From Mycobacterium sp. (lineage in GTDB: Bacteria; Actinomycetota; Actinomycetes; Mycobacteriales; Mycobacteriaceae), in contig JAOPWC010000123.1 in assembly GCA_025965895.1 (NCBI GenBank), positions 17,790 through 81,789 on the forward strand: 64,000 nucleotides of DNA. Reading direction: 5' to 3'. The translations under genes and the position numbers were made by a program. Positions 54,241 to 63,594 of the stretch are shown here, one piece after another. Position 1 is the stretch's first letter, and each line of letters opens with the position of its first letter. The notes under the pieces are model-generated. The model ran no database searches. It had not been told where the DNA came from and saw only the letters and a list, made by a program, of their open reading frames with translations.

Positions 54241-54501
54241 GTGGCCAACATCAAGTCGCAGGAAAAGCGCAACCGCACCAATGAGCGCAGGCGACTTCGC
54301 AACCAGTCGGTGAAGTCGTCGGTGCGCACGGCCATCCGCGCCTTCCGCGAGGCTGCCGAGACCGGCGACAAGGACAAGGCCACCGACCTGATGCTCAAGG
54401 CCAGCCGCAGGCTCGACAAGGCCGTCAGCAAGGGCGTGATCCACAAAAACCAGGCCGCGAACAAGAAGTCGGCGCTCGCGCACGTACTCACCGAGATCTG
54501 A
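54241..54501 (+). CDS. rpsT: 30S ribosomal protein S20
   Basis: This 86-residue basic helical protein ([35 protein letters not shown] and the [16 protein letters not shown] ending) is S20, which binds the 5' domain of 16S rRNA. GTG 54241 has AAGGA about 8 nt upstream. It is convergent with holA, end to end. Confidence 0.97.
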   Translation: MANIKSQEKRNRTNERRRLRNQSVKSSVRTAIRAFREAAETGDKDKATDLMLKASRRLDKAVSKGVIHKNQAANKKSALAHVLTEI

Positions 54502-55473
54502 TCAGCGGCGGGCCGGCGAGGCCAGCTCGGCGACTTTGCGCACCGTGGCTTCCAGGACGTAGTCGGCGTCGGCCGCCGCGCCCTTCACGTCGGCGTTCAG
54601 CGTTGCGACAAGCTGCATCGCAGTAGCCACCGAATCTTTCGACCAGCGTCGCGCCTGCTTCTGCGCCTTCTGCACCCGCCACGGCGGCATGCCGAGTTCG
54701 GCTGCCAACCGGTACGGGTCGCCGGACAACGGCCCGATGCGGGCGATCGCATGGACGGCCTCGGCCAGCGCGTCCGCCAGCAGCACATGGGGAACTCCCC
54801 GCAACATCGCCCACCGCAGCGCTTCGGCCGAGCCCGCCACGTCGCCGACCACGGCTTTGTCGGCGATGTCGAATCCCGTGACCTCCGCCTTGCCGCTGTG
54901 ATAGCGCCGCACCGCAGTGGCGTCGACGTGACCGCCGGTATCCGCGACCAGCTGAGAGCACACCGCAGCCAGTTCCCGGATGTCGGAGCCGACCGCGTCG
55001 AGAACCGCCGCGACCACGTCGTCGTCGACCTTGACCTTGTGTGAACGGAACTCTGCGCGGACGAACTCCGCGCGTTCGGCGGCTTTTGTGATGCGGGCAC
55101 ACGGATGCACCCGGGCACCGAGTTCGCGTAGCTGTCCGGCCAACGCTTTTGCCCGCCCGGCTCCCGAATGCAGGACGATCAACACGGTGCCGGGCGGAAG
55201 GTCGGCGGCCGCCCCGCAGATCAGCGTGACGGCGTCCTTGCCGGCTTCGGCGGCCGCCTCGAGCACGACTACCCGTTCGTCGGCGAACAGTGACGGGCTC
55301 AGCAGCTCGGCCAGCTCGCTGGTGCTCACTTCGCCTGCCCGCAGCCGGTTCACCGGGACCTCGTCGGTGCCCGCCTGCTCGCGGGCGGTGTGCAATACCG
55401 TGGCGATCGCCCGTTCGACGAGCAACTCCTCATCGCCCAGCACCAAATGCAGGCCGGGGCCACTTGCGCTCAC
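54502..55473 (-). CDS. holA: DNA polymerase III subunit delta
   Basis: This 323-residue protein is the clamp-loader delta subunit: the N-terminal [23 protein letters not shown] is the degenerate P-loop region, followed by [13 protein letters not shown] and the helical collar region [25 protein letters not shown] near the C-terminus. GTG 55473 is preferred, giving the usual length; the frame stays open upstream to 55725 only because it runs through a GC-rich tandem repeat. Confidence 0.92.
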   Translation of the reverse strand: MSASGPGLHLVLGDEELLVERAIATVLHTAREQAGTDEVPVNRLRAGEVSTSELAELLSPSLFADERVVVLEAAAEAGKDAVTLICGAAADLPPGTVLIVLHSGAGRAKALAGQLRELGARVHPCARITKAAERAEFVRAEFRSHKVKVDDDVVAAVLDAVGSDIRELAAVCSQLVADTGGHVDATAVRRYHSGKAEVTGFDIADKAVVGDVAGSAEALRWAMLRGVPHVLLADALAEAVHAIARIGPLSGDPYRLAAELGMPPWRVQKAQKQARRWSKDSVATAMQLVATLNADVKGAAADADYVLEATVRKVAELASPARR

Positions 55474-55502
55474 CCGACGATGGTGCCATGCCCGTCGGAC
55501 AC

Positions 55503-55595
55503 CCGGCCCGCGCCATCGGACACCGCGCGGGCGCCGGCCCGCGCCATCGGACACCGCCCGGGCGCCGGCCCGCGCCATCAGACACCGCGCCGCCG
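55503..55595. repeat. Three tandem 31-bp repeats upstream of holA
   Basis: Units start with CCGGCCCGCGCCATC at 55503, 55534 and 55565. Units 1 and 2 differ by one base; unit 3 differs at about three positions. They fill most of the spacer between the holA start and the divergent reductase gene. Confidence 0.88.
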
Positions 55596-55718
55596 ATCCA
55601 TGGATGAATCGACTCTGTAGAGAAACGTCTGGATGCCGACGGCAGGATCGCGACATACTCGACAAGCTCACGTCGGATGCGGCTAAAAACGCAGCCAGCA
55701 ACGCAAAAGGAAACAGAC

Positions 55719-56762
55719 ATGACAAAAGGCCTTCGGGTCATCCAGTGGACCACTGGCAACATCGGAAGACGCTCCTTGCACGCGATCATCGGCCGGCCAG
55801 ACATGGAGTTGGTCGGCGTGTACGCGCACGGCGCCGAGAAGGTGGGCGTCGACGCTGCCGACCTGTGTGGATGGCCGGAGCCCACGGGCGTGCCGGCCAC
55901 CAACGACATTGACGCCCTGATCGCGCTGAAGCCCGATGCGTGCTGTTACAACCCGCTGTGGCCCAGCGTCGACGAACTGGTTCGGCTCCTGGAGTCGGGG
56001 ATCAACGTGTGTTCGTCCGCGGCGTGGATCACCGGCGCCAAGCAGACACCCGAGGACGTAGAACGGATCCGAAAGGCTTGCCGGCGTGGAAATGCCACGA
56101 TGTTCGGCAGCGGCGCCCACCCAGGTATGACGAATCTGGTCGGGATGGTGTTGAGCGGCTCCTGTGAGCGGGTGGACGAGATCAGGATCACCGAGTCGGT
56201 GGACTGCTCGACGTACGAGTCCGCGGAAACCCAGACGGCGATGGGCTTCTCGCAGTCGCCGGACGCTCCGGGCCTGGCCGAAAGCGTCCGTCGCGAAAGC
56301 GAGGTGTTTGCCGAGTCTGCGGCGATGATGGCCGATGCGATGGGGCTCACCCTGGACCGGCTGACCTTCGACGTCACGTTCACCCCGGCCACTGACGACT
56401 CCGACCTCGGCTTCATGCAAATCCCCAAAGGCACGGTCGCGGGTGTGTACGGCTACCACCGAGGGTGGGTTCGCGACAAGAACGTCGTCAGTGTCGGGTT
56501 CAACTGGACCATGGGTTCCCATGTCGATCCGCCGAAGCCACTCGAACACGGCCACGTCATCCAAGTGTTCGGCATGCCTAACATGCGCACGGTGATCCAT
56601 TGCCTGCCGCCTAAAGACTGGACCGAACCGGGATTCATGGGGCTCGGAATGATCTACACCGCAATGCCGGTGACCAACGCAGTGCCAAAAGTCGTCGCCG
56701 CCGAGCCCGGCATCGTGACGCTGGCTGACCTGCCGCCGATCACGGGTCGGCCGGCGATGTGA
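55719..56762 (+). CDS. NAD(P)-binding dehydrogenase of the dihydrodipicolinate reductase-like family
   Basis: This 347-residue protein begins with a Rossmann fold ([33 protein letters not shown]) and has the layout of DapB-like/2,4-diaminopentanoate dehydrogenase-like proteins ([31 protein letters not shown]). It is too long and lacks the motifs of a true DapB, so another substrate is likely. AAAGGA lies 8 nt before ATG 55719. M. tuberculosis, as I recall, has comEC, comEA and eis in this interval instead. Confidence 0.8.
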   Translation: MTKGLRVIQWTTGNIGRRSLHAIIGRPDMELVGVYAHGAEKVGVDAADLCGWPEPTGVPATNDIDALIALKPDACCYNPLWPSVDELVRLLESGINVCSSAAWITGAKQTPEDVERIRKACRRGNATMFGSGAHPGMTNLVGMVLSGSCERVDEIRITESVDCSTYESAETQTAMGFSQSPDAPGLAESVRRESEVFAESAAMMADAMGLTLDRLTFDVTFTPATDDSDLGFMQIPKGTVAGVYGYHRGWVRDKNVVSVGFNWTMGSHVDPPKPLEHGHVIQVFGMPNMRTVIHCLPPKDWTEPGFMGLGMIYTAMPVTNAVPKVVAAEPGIVTLADLPPITGRPAM

Positions 56763-56908
56763 GCGCGGCTATTGGGCCTGGCAGGCCGGTCTTGCGCCGC
56801 TCGATTGGCGGTGACGGGGCGAGGTAGGTCGGCTTTCCGGATGGCACATTGACGGTGACAGCCGCGCTGTCGAGGGGTCGGCGCGGCCCGGCCGAAGGAG
56901 GGCACCGG

Positions 56909-57955
56909 ATGTTCCGACCGTCCACGGCTCGCCATCTATTGCTGCTGGTGACCGCACCTATGCTGGTCGCAGCGTGTAATTCGTCGACCAACTCTGCTTC
57001 AGGCACCAAAACATCGGCTCCCGGCGGGAGCCAAACTGCGGCACCTCCGGAAGCGACCGCGGACATACCGGCTCTCGTCCGGCAGGTGCAACCGTCGGTC
57101 GTCACGGTGATCACGGACAAAGGGCTGGGCAGCGGGATCGTCTATAGGCCGAATGGAACTATCGTGACCGGCGCGCACGTCGTGGCCGGCGCTACGCAAG
57201 TGACGGTTGCGTTCGTCGATGGGCAGCAGGTGCCCGCGCAGATTCACGCCGCCGATCAGGTGTCCGACGTCGCGGTCCTGACGACCAACCGAAACGGTCT
57301 TACCGCGGCCACGTTCCAGAAGAACCTGCCGCAGGTCGGCGAGTTCGACGTGGCGATCGGCAGCCCACTTGGCTTCGAGGCGACCGTCACGCACGGCATC
57401 GTATCCGGCCTGCACCGCAATATCCCGGGATCAGCGTCCGCAGGCGTCCCGTTGGTCGACCTGATCCAAACCGACGCGCCGATCTCCCCCGGCAACTCCG
57501 GAGGCGCGCTGGTCAACGGGAAGGGACAGGTGATCGGGGTCAGCGAAGCCTATATCCCACCGGTTGTGGGCGCGGTGGCGCTTGGTTTCGCGACACCCGC
57601 GGCAACGGTGACCAACATCGCGGATCAACTGATCGCGACGGGGGTCGCCCACCATGCTTACATCGGGATCCAGCCCGCCACGCTGACCCCGGAGATGGCG
57701 AAGCTGTTGGGCGTTAACCAAACCAGCGGTGTCGTCGTTCAGGACGTGGTCAAGCCCGGGCCGGCCGCCGACGCGGGTCTTCAGCCGGGCGACATCATCG
57801 TCGCGGTGGACGGCAAGAACGTCGCGACGGCGGAGGACCTGATAGCGGACATCGAGCAGCACAAGCCAGGCGATCGCGTCCAGTTGACGGTGCTGCGCGG
57901 CAACGCCAAGCAAGACGTCACGGTGGTGGTCGCGGACCGGCCCGCCAACACCTGA
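56909..57955 (+). CDS. HtrA/DegP-like serine protease lipoprotein with PDZ domain
   Basis: This 348-residue protein has a signal peptide with lipobox VAAC (C23), a Ser/Thr/Ala-rich linker to about residue 55, a trypsin-like protease domain with catalytic His90 (TGAHVV), Asp120 (SDVAVL) and Ser197 (GNSGGA), and a C-terminal PDZ domain (about 260-340, GVVVQDVVKPGPAADAGLQPGDIIVAVDG). It should degrade or sense misfolded envelope proteins. AAGGAGG lies 8 nt before ATG 56909. It is convergent with the DegV gene, 15 bp apart. Confidence 0.9.
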   Translation: MFRPSTARHLLLLVTAPMLVAACNSSTNSASGTKTSAPGGSQTAAPPEATADIPALVRQVQPSVVTVITDKGLGSGIVYRPNGTIVTGAHVVAGATQVTVAFVDGQQVPAQIHAADQVSDVAVLTTNRNGLTAATFQKNLPQVGEFDVAIGSPLGFEATVTHGIVSGLHRNIPGSASAGVPLVDLIQTDAPISPGNSGGALVNGKGQVIGVSEAYIPPVVGAVALGFATPAATVTNIADQLIATGVAHHAYIGIQPATLTPEMAKLLGVNQTSGVVVQDVVKPGPAADAGLQPGDIIVAVDGKNVATAEDLIADIEQHKPGDRVQLTVLRGNAKQDVTVVVADRPANT

Positions 57956-57970
57956 CGATCTCGAGCTCGA

Positions 57971-58807
57971 TCAGTCGGCGATGTCCAGGCACACGGCGAT
58001 CGCCCCTGTGCCGACGTGGACTCCGAGCACCGGCCCCATGTCGGTGACGGTGGGCGGTTTCGGGGGGTGCAGGCGAGCGGCGAGTTCATGGGCGACGTCA
58101 TTCGCAGCGCTGCGGTTTTCGATGTGGTGCACCGCGACCATTGCCGAGCTCTCGCCCACTTCGGCCACCGCCTGATCAACCATCGCGTTCAGGGCCTTGG
58201 TAGCAGTGCGGACGCGCTGCGCCAACACCAACCTGCCGTCGCCGTCGATGCGAAGCACCGGCTTGATCGCGAGCGCCGTGCTCAACCAGGACGCGGTGGT
58301 TCCGATCCGTCCGCTGCGCCGCAAATTGTCCAAGCGGTGTACGACGACGAATCCGCGTACCCGGCGAGCAGCCGAAACCGCCTCGGTTTCAACGGCATCC
58401 AGGTCCGCACCGGATCCGGCCGCCCGTGCGGCGGCCAGTGCCACGAATCCCGTGGCCATCGCCGCGCACTTCGAGTTCACCACCCGCACCGCGCCGCCGA
58501 ACTCACGGGCGGCCTGTTCGGCGGCCGTGAGGGTGGACGACAGCGCGGCAGAGATGTGCACCGCCACGACGCCGTCCCCGTCGCTGTCACGCATTGCGTG
58601 CTGGTAGGCAGCGCTCAGTTCCGCCGGCGTGGCCCCGGCTGTGGTGGCGCGCCCGCACTCGTAGAGATCGGGAGGAATCGGATCGACACCGTCGCGCAGG
58701 TTCTCACCATTGATCAGGACGTGCAACGGTACCTGGCGGATTCCCCATTTGTCGCGATCGACAGATTCCAGGCGTGACGACGAGTCGGTGACCACCACGA
58801 CAGGCAT
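57971..58807 (-). CDS. DegV-family fatty acid-binding protein (Rv2417c-like)
   Basis: This 278-residue protein has the DegV start VVVVTDSSSRLE, the TSGATPAEL-like segment (TTAGATPAELSAAYQHAM), ISAALSSTLTAAEQAA and VVNSKCAAMATGFVAL. DegV proteins bind a fatty acid and act as carriers in fatty-acid metabolism. It lies 5 bp downstream of octT, at the end of the nadD-rsfS-gpgP-octT run. Confidence 0.9.
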   Translation of the reverse strand: MPVVVVTDSSSRLESVDRDKWGIRQVPLHVLINGENLRDGVDPIPPDLYECGRATTAGATPAELSAAYQHAMRDSDGDGVVAVHISAALSSTLTAAEQAAREFGGAVRVVNSKCAAMATGFVALAAARAAGSGADLDAVETEAVSAARRVRGFVVVHRLDNLRRSGRIGTTASWLSTALAIKPVLRIDGDGRLVLAQRVRTATKALNAMVDQAVAEVGESSAMVAVHHIENRSAANDVAHELAARLHPPKPPTVTDMGPVLGVHVGTGAIAVCLDIAD

Positions 58808-58812
58808 ATCGG

Positions 58813-59550
58813 TTACCCGCGCTGATTTCCTTGAGGCACGCCGGCTTCGGCGAGCGCCTTGAGCATCAGCTCCGCCACGGCGTGGTGTGCTTGAAAGTTC
58901 CAGTGGATGCCGTCAGGGTTGCCGCGTCCTGCGAGAACGTGTTCGGCCACAGCAGCTTTCAAGTCAACCAGGGGTACTTCATGCTGCTGGGCCCATTCCG
59001 TGATCGCCGCGGCGGTCCCTTCGCGACCGTGGTGAGCGCGGCCGTAGGTGTCCGCGATGTGCACCGACGGCAGCGACGCCACGATCGGGATGCCGGGCCG
59101 ATTGAAATCCAATGCGCCGCGGGTCTGTTCCAGATATTCGACGCTGATGTGCGGCGGCAGTGCGGCCCGGGCGACGGGTGACAGCCGCGGCTGCAGCCAG
59201 CCGTAGCCGTCCCTCACCCAGCGCCGCAACCACGGCGGCCTTACATAGCGGATCAGCTCGCGCAACGCGGTGGGCAGCGGTGAGGGCAGCGAATCCATAC
59301 CACCGGTGGCGAAGATGACGGCGCCGGCCCGAGGTAGCGCGGCCCAGGCCCGCGGATCCTGCGTGGCCGCCCACCACACGTCGCGGCAGGTCCATCCGAT
59401 CCGCCCGATCAACTCGACGTCCCAGCCGAGTTGTGCACCAACAATATTCGGCCAGATCCTTCGATCGTCGGCCGGCAACCCTCCGGTAGGACCGTAGTAT
59501 GCCAACGAGTCGGCGAAGATCAGCAGCGCCGGTCTGACATCAGAGCACAT
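58813..59550 (-). CDS. octT: Diglucosylglycerate octanoyltransferase (SGNH/GDSL-like)
   Basis: This 245-residue protein has the SGNH-hydrolase-type start [29 protein letters not shown] with catalytic Ser in ADSL and the late D-x-x-H block ([18 protein letters not shown]). In M. tuberculosis Rv2418c transfers octanoate to diglucosylglycerate in methylglucose lipopolysaccharide synthesis. ATG 59550 or 59553 is the likely start, overlapping the gpgP 3' end by about 11 bp. Confidence 0.85.
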   Translation of the reverse strand: MCSDVRPALLIFADSLAYYGPTGGLPADDRRIWPNIVGAQLGWDVELIGRIGWTCRDVWWAATQDPRAWAALPRAGAVIFATGGMDSLPSPLPTALRELIRYVRPPWLRRWVRDGYGWLQPRLSPVARAALPPHISVEYLEQTRGALDFNRPGIPIVASLPSVHIADTYGRAHHGREGTAAAITEWAQQHEVPLVDLKAAVAEHVLAGRGNPDGIHWNFQAHHAVAELMLKALAEAGVPQGNQRG

Positions 59551-60199
59551 CATTGGCGACCTGTGCCGAGGCGTTCCACACATCCAGTCGCCACCGGATC
59601 TGGTCAGCGTCGTCAGCGCAATATCCGGACAGCTGAGCCCAACTGGCGTTGCCCATGCCGCCCAGCACGGGCCAGTTGCCGACGGGCAGATCCAACAGCG
59701 TGGCGGTCAGCGCCGCGATGAGCCCGCCGTGAGCGACCAGCACAACCGGCTGGTCGGATTCGTCGCCCCATTCCGGCTGCGCTGATACCAGTTCGGCGAT
59801 CAGCGGCAAGCTGCGTCCCGCCACGTCGACCCGGCTCTCCCCGCCGTGCGGTGCCCAAGTCGCGTCGTCGCGCCACGCCATCCGGGCCCCGGGCGCGACC
59901 GAGTCGACCTGATGATGGGTCAGCCCCTGCCAATCGCCGAGATGGGTCTCCCGAAGCCGGTCGTCGACCCGCACTTCGGATCCGATCCGCTGGCCCAGCA
60001 CGACGGCTGTGTCATGGGCGCGGCGCAGATCCGAGGAGACGATCAGCAACGGTTGTCGCTTGCCGAGCACCTCGGCGGCGGCGACGGCCTGAGCGCGACC
60101 GAGATCCGTCAGGTGGGTGTCAAGCTGGCCCTGCATTCGACTGCCTGCGTTGAACTCGGTCTGGCCGTGCCGCAGCATCACCAGTCGTCGAATTCTCAC
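59540..60199 (-). CDS. gpgP: Glucosyl-3-phosphoglycerate phosphatase
   Basis: This 219-residue histidine phosphatase has RHG ([28 protein letters not shown]), the second His region ([13 protein letters not shown]) and the acid [11 protein letters not shown]. It dephosphorylates glucosyl-3-phosphoglycerate, an early step to methylglucose lipopolysaccharides; it was long annotated as a phosphoglycerate mutase. GTG 60199 overlaps the rsfS stop. Confidence 0.9.
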   Translation of the reverse strand: MRIRRLVMLRHGQTEFNAGSRMQGQLDTHLTDLGRAQAVAAAEVLGKRQPLLIVSSDLRRAHDTAVVLGQRIGSEVRVDDRLRETHLGDWQGLTHHQVDSVAPGARMAWRDDATWAPHGGESRVDVAGRSLPLIAELVSAQPEWGDESDQPVVLVAHGGLIAALTATLLDLPVGNWPVLGGMGNASWAQLSGYCADDADQIRWRLDVWNASAQVANDVL

Positions 60200-60564
60200 G
60201 CCTGCGCCTCGAGATCGACCTGCAGAATCGGGCAGTCCCGCCACAGTCGGTCCAGCGCGTAGAAGTTGCGCTCGTCCTGGTGCTGGATGTGCACGACGAT
60301 CTCGACGTAGTCGAGCAGCACCCAGCGGCCTTCTCGGGCGCCCTCGCGCCGCGCGGGCTTGTACCCGGCGATTCGCATCTTCTCCTCAACCTCGTCGACG
60401 ATCGCGTTGACCTGCCGCTCGTTGGATGCGGAGGCGATGACGAAGCAGTCGGTGATTACCAGCTGTCCCGACACGTCGATGACGACGACGTCCTCGGCCA
60501 GCTTCGACGCGGCTGCACGGGCCGCGACGGTGGCCATTCGGAGGGCATCTTCGGACGCGGTCAT
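60196..60564 (-). CDS. rsfS: Ribosomal silencing factor RsfS
   Basis: This 122-residue protein has the RsfS/Iojap pattern: [40 protein letters not shown] and [17 protein letters not shown]. It binds L14 and blocks subunit joining in starvation. It overlaps nadD and gpgP, the standard nadD-rsfS-gpgP arrangement. Confidence 0.95.
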   Translation of the reverse strand: MTASEDALRMATVAARAAASKLAEDVVVIDVSGQLVITDCFVIASASNERQVNAIVDEVEEKMRIAGYKPARREGAREGRWVLLDYVEIVVHIQHQDERNFYALDRLWRDCPILQVDLEAQA

Positions 60565-61232
60565 GGCGATTCGTCCTTGGCGGTCGCGGCCAGCGGGCGG
60601 CGCGGTGGGCGGGCCAAGCCGCGGTACAGACCGCGCTTCGACACGTATTGCACCACTCCGTCCGGAACCAGGTACCAGATGGGCCGGTTCTCGGCGGCGC
60701 GCGCTCGGCAGTCCGTGGACGAGATGGCGAGCGCCGGCACCTCGACCAGCGTCAGCGCGTCCGGGGGCAGCGACTTGAACGCCTCGATGACGTGATTACC
60801 GTCGAGCCTGTAGCCGGGCCGGCTCACCCCCACGAACCGCGCCATCGAGAATAACTCTTCGACGTTCTGCCAGGACAGGATCGACTCGAGCGCATCGGCA
60901 CCGGTGATGAAGTACAGGTCCGTGTCGGGGTTGAGTGCCTGCAGATCGTGGAGCGTGTCGCGCGTGTAGGTAGGGCCGGCTCGGTCGATGTCGACACGGC
61001 TCACCGAGAACCGCGGGTTGCTGGCGGTGGCGATGACGGTCATCAGGTAGCGGTCCTCGGCGGCGGTGACGTAGCGGCCCTGCTTCTGCCACGGCTGTCC
61101 CGTCGGGACGAAGACCACCTCGTCCAGCCGAAACAGGTCGGTGACCTCGCTGGCAGCGACCAGGTGGCCGTTGTGGATGGGATCGAATGTCCCACCCATC
61201 ACGCCCAGTCGTTTCCTGCGTGCCGACACCAT
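60561..61232 (-). CDS. nadD: Nicotinate-nucleotide adenylyltransferase
   Basis: This 223-residue nucleotidyltransferase has the [15 protein letters not shown] motif ((H/T)xGH) and the late ISSTDCRAR (I-S-S-T/S-x-x-R). It adenylates nicotinate mononucleotide to deamido-NAD in NAD synthesis. Its TGA overlaps the rsfS ATG. Confidence 0.95.
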   Translation of the reverse strand: MVSARRKRLGVMGGTFDPIHNGHLVAASEVTDLFRLDEVVFVPTGQPWQKQGRYVTAAEDRYLMTVIATASNPRFSVSRVDIDRAGPTYTRDTLHDLQALNPDTDLYFITGADALESILSWQNVEELFSMARFVGVSRPGYRLDGNHVIEAFKSLPPDALTLVEVPALAISSTDCRARAAENRPIWYLVPDGVVQYVSKRGLYRGLARPPRRPLAATAKDESP

Positions 61233-61265
61233 GTTTGGCCACCTTACTTCAGCGTCAGAGGCGGC

Positions 61266-62699
61266 TCAGACCGGCAACAGCTGGTCAATCACCGCCGCGA
61301 GTTGCCTGGCGGAGCGGCACTCATGCATCGTGATCACGTCTTCGTACCGCGGCACCGCGGAGTCGCCACTGCCCCACAGGTGGCGTGGTTCGGGGTTCAG
61401 CCAGTGGGCGTGGCGACTCTCATTCACCATCCGTTGAAGGATATCGACGGCAGGGTTGCGGTAGTTGTTGCGGCCGTCGCCCAGCACGAGCAGAGAGCTC
61501 CGAGGGGACAGCACGGTGGGGTAGTTGTCGGTAAAGGAACTGAACGCGTTGCCGTAGTCGCTGTGCCCGTCGCGGGTGTACACGCCCGCCTCCCGGGTGA
61601 TGCGCTGGATGGCCAGGGCCAGGTCGGCATCGGGCCCGAACAGGTGGGTGACCTCGTCGGCGGTGTCGATGAACGCGAACACCCGCACGCGGGAGAACTG
61701 CTGGCGAAGCGCGTGCACGAGCAACAGCGTGAAGTGGCTGAACCCGGCGACCGAGCCGGAGACATCACACAGCACCACAAGCTCAGGCCGGGCAGGCCGC
61801 GGCTTGCGCAGCACCACATCGATCGGCACGCCGCCGGTGTTCATCGACTTACGCAAGGTCTTGCGCAGATCGATCTCACCGGCCCGGGATCGGCGCCTGC
61901 GTGCCGCGAGCCGGGTGGCCAGTGTGCGAGCCAGCGGGGCCACCACGCGCCGCATCTGACGCAGTTGGTCGGCCGACGCGCGCAGGAACTCGACGTTCTC
62001 CGACAACTGCGGGATCCCGTACATCGTCACGTGTTCGCGACCGAGCTGCTCGGCGGTCCGCCGCTTCGTCTCTGCCTCCACCATCTTCCGCAACTGCGAT
62101 ACGCGTTGCGCCGCCGTGGCTTTGGCGATCTGTTCTTGCGTCGGGGTTGGTTCCTCCCCGTAAGGCGCCAACAGACCGGCGAGCAGCCTGCCCTCCAATT
62201 GGTCGAGTGCCATCGCCTTCAGCGCCTGATAAGACGAGTACGACGGGCCGCGGCTGGAGGTGTAGCGACCATAGGCCTCCACGATGTGGGCCACCAGCGA
62301 TTCCAGTCGCTCATCGCGATCGCTGCTTTCGTCGTCGTCACCAAGCAGTGCGACCAGCATCGCCCGCAGTGCTTCGATGTCGGCTGGGGACTCCCCATCA
62401 CCCTCGTCGTCGCCGATCTCGATCGTCCGCGAACCGAGCGCCGCCGGAAACCACAGGTCGAACATCGCGTCATAGGTGTCCCGATGGTCGGGACGGCGCA
62501 GCACTGCGCAGGCTATGCCCTCCCGCAGCACCTCCCGATTGCCGAGTCCCAACGTCGTCAGTACCCGTCCGGCGTCGACGGTTTCCGACGGGCCGACCGA
62601 GATGCCCTGCGCACGAAGAGCATCCACGAAGCCGACCAGATGGCCCGGAATTCCGTGCGGGGCGAGAGGCTGAGGCGGTTGGACGCGGCGGGCGGCCAT
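61266..62699 (-). CDS. VWA-domain protein of the CoxE family
   Basis: This 477-residue protein has a variable N-terminal helical region and a C-terminal VWA/CoxE domain whose metal-site motif is VVLCDVSGSVAGFSHFTLLLVHALRQQF (D-x-S-x-S) with a later LLVLGDGRNN. It is paired with an overlapping MoxR-type AAA ATPase gene, so the two should form a chaperone that remodels or inserts metal into a partner. Matches Rv2425c by position. Confidence 0.88.
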   Translation of the reverse strand: MAARRVQPPQPLAPHGIPGHLVGFVDALRAQGISVGPSETVDAGRVLTTLGLGNREVLREGIACAVLRRPDHRDTYDAMFDLWFPAALGSRTIEIGDDEGDGESPADIEALRAMLVALLGDDDESSDRDERLESLVAHIVEAYGRYTSSRGPSYSSYQALKAMALDQLEGRLLAGLLAPYGEEPTPTQEQIAKATAAQRVSQLRKMVEAETKRRTAEQLGREHVTMYGIPQLSENVEFLRASADQLRQMRRVVAPLARTLATRLAARRRRSRAGEIDLRKTLRKSMNTGGVPIDVVLRKPRPARPELVVLCDVSGSVAGFSHFTLLLVHALRQQFSRVRVFAFIDTADEVTHLFGPDADLALAIQRITREAGVYTRDGHSDYGNAFSSFTDNYPTVLSPRSSLLVLGDGRNNYRNPAVDILQRMVNESRHAHWLNPEPRHLWGSGDSAVPRYEDVITMHECRSARQLAAVIDQLLPV

Positions 62700-63574
62700 C
62701 AGTTCAGCCTCAGCTCCCCGGCGGCACGAACCTGGTCGGATTGGTGCTTGAGCACCACGCCGAGTGTCTTGGCGATCGTCGCGTCGTCGATGGTGTCGAG
62801 CCCCAATGCCAGCATGGTGCGGCCCCAGTCGATGGTTTCGGCGACCGACGGCAACTTCTTGAGCTGCATGCCGCGCAGCACCCCGATGATGCGCACCAGC
62901 TCGTCGGCCAGGTGCTGCGGAAGTTCGGGTACCCGCGACAACAGGATTCGGCGTTCGAGATCAGGGCCGGGGAAGTCGATATGAAGGAAAAGGCAACGAC
63001 GTTTGAGCGCCTCCGACAGTTCTCGGGTGGCGTTGGAGGTCAACACCACAAATGGCGCGCGTTCGGCGACGATCGTGCCCAATTCGGGCACCGTGACCGC
63101 GAAGTCGGACAGCACTTCCAGCAGCAGGCCCTCGATTTCGATGTCTGCTTTGTCGGTCTCGTCGATCAGCAGGACGGTCGGCTCGCTGCGGCGGATCGCG
63201 GTCAACAGCGGGCGTGACAGCAGGAACTCCTCCGAGAACACGTCGGTTTTGGTGTGCTCCCAGTCGCCGGATCCGGCCTGGATCCGCAGGATCTGCTTGG
63301 CGTGGTTCCATTCGTAAAGCGCACGCGACTCGTCAACACCCTCGTAGCACTGAAGCCGCACCAGTCCGGAGCCGGTGGCCTGCGCGACAGCGCGGGCGAG
63401 CTCAGTCTTCCCCACCCCGGCCGGTCCCTCGACCAGCAACGGCTTGCCGAGACGGTCGGCGAGGAACACCGCTGTGGCAGTCGCGGTATCGGGCAGATAC
63501 CCGGTTTCGGCGAGCCGGCGGCCCACGTCGTCGATGTCGGCGAACAGCGGCGCCGGTCGTGCTGGGGTGCTCAC
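62699..63574 (-). CDS. MoxR-type AAA+ ATPase
   Basis: This 291-residue ATPase has Walker A LVEGPAGVGKTELARA, Walker B PTVLLIDETDKAD and sensor 1 VLTSNATRELSEALKRRCLF. GTG 63574 is preferred (VSTPARPAPLFADI); an open frame upstream reaches toward proA. Its TGA overlaps the ATG of the VWA gene (ATGA), indicating a stoichiometric complex. Confidence 0.9.
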   Translation of the reverse strand: MSTPARPAPLFADIDDVGRRLAETGYLPDTATATAVFLADRLGKPLLVEGPAGVGKTELARAVAQATGSGLVRLQCYEGVDESRALYEWNHAKQILRIQAGSGDWEHTKTDVFSEEFLLSRPLLTAIRRSEPTVLLIDETDKADIEIEGLLLEVLSDFAVTVPELGTIVAERAPFVVLTSNATRELSEALKRRCLFLHIDFPGPDLERRILLSRVPELPQHLADELVRIIGVLRGMQLKKLPSVAETIDWGRTMLALGLDTIDDATIAKTLGVVLKHQSDQVRAAGELRLN

Positions 63575-63594
63575 TGCGGTTCGTTCTCCTGTCG

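Noticed and set aside
55474..55725. N-terminal extension of holA to an upstream ATG
   Set aside because: The added residues come from the 31-bp tandem repeat and do not belong to the delta-subunit family; GTG 55473 gives the normal length.
60948..62984. 678-residue plus-strand frame opposite nadD and the VWA gene
   Set aside because: Shadow of the VWA gene; composition is Arg/His/Gly/Val-rich without structure-like patterns.
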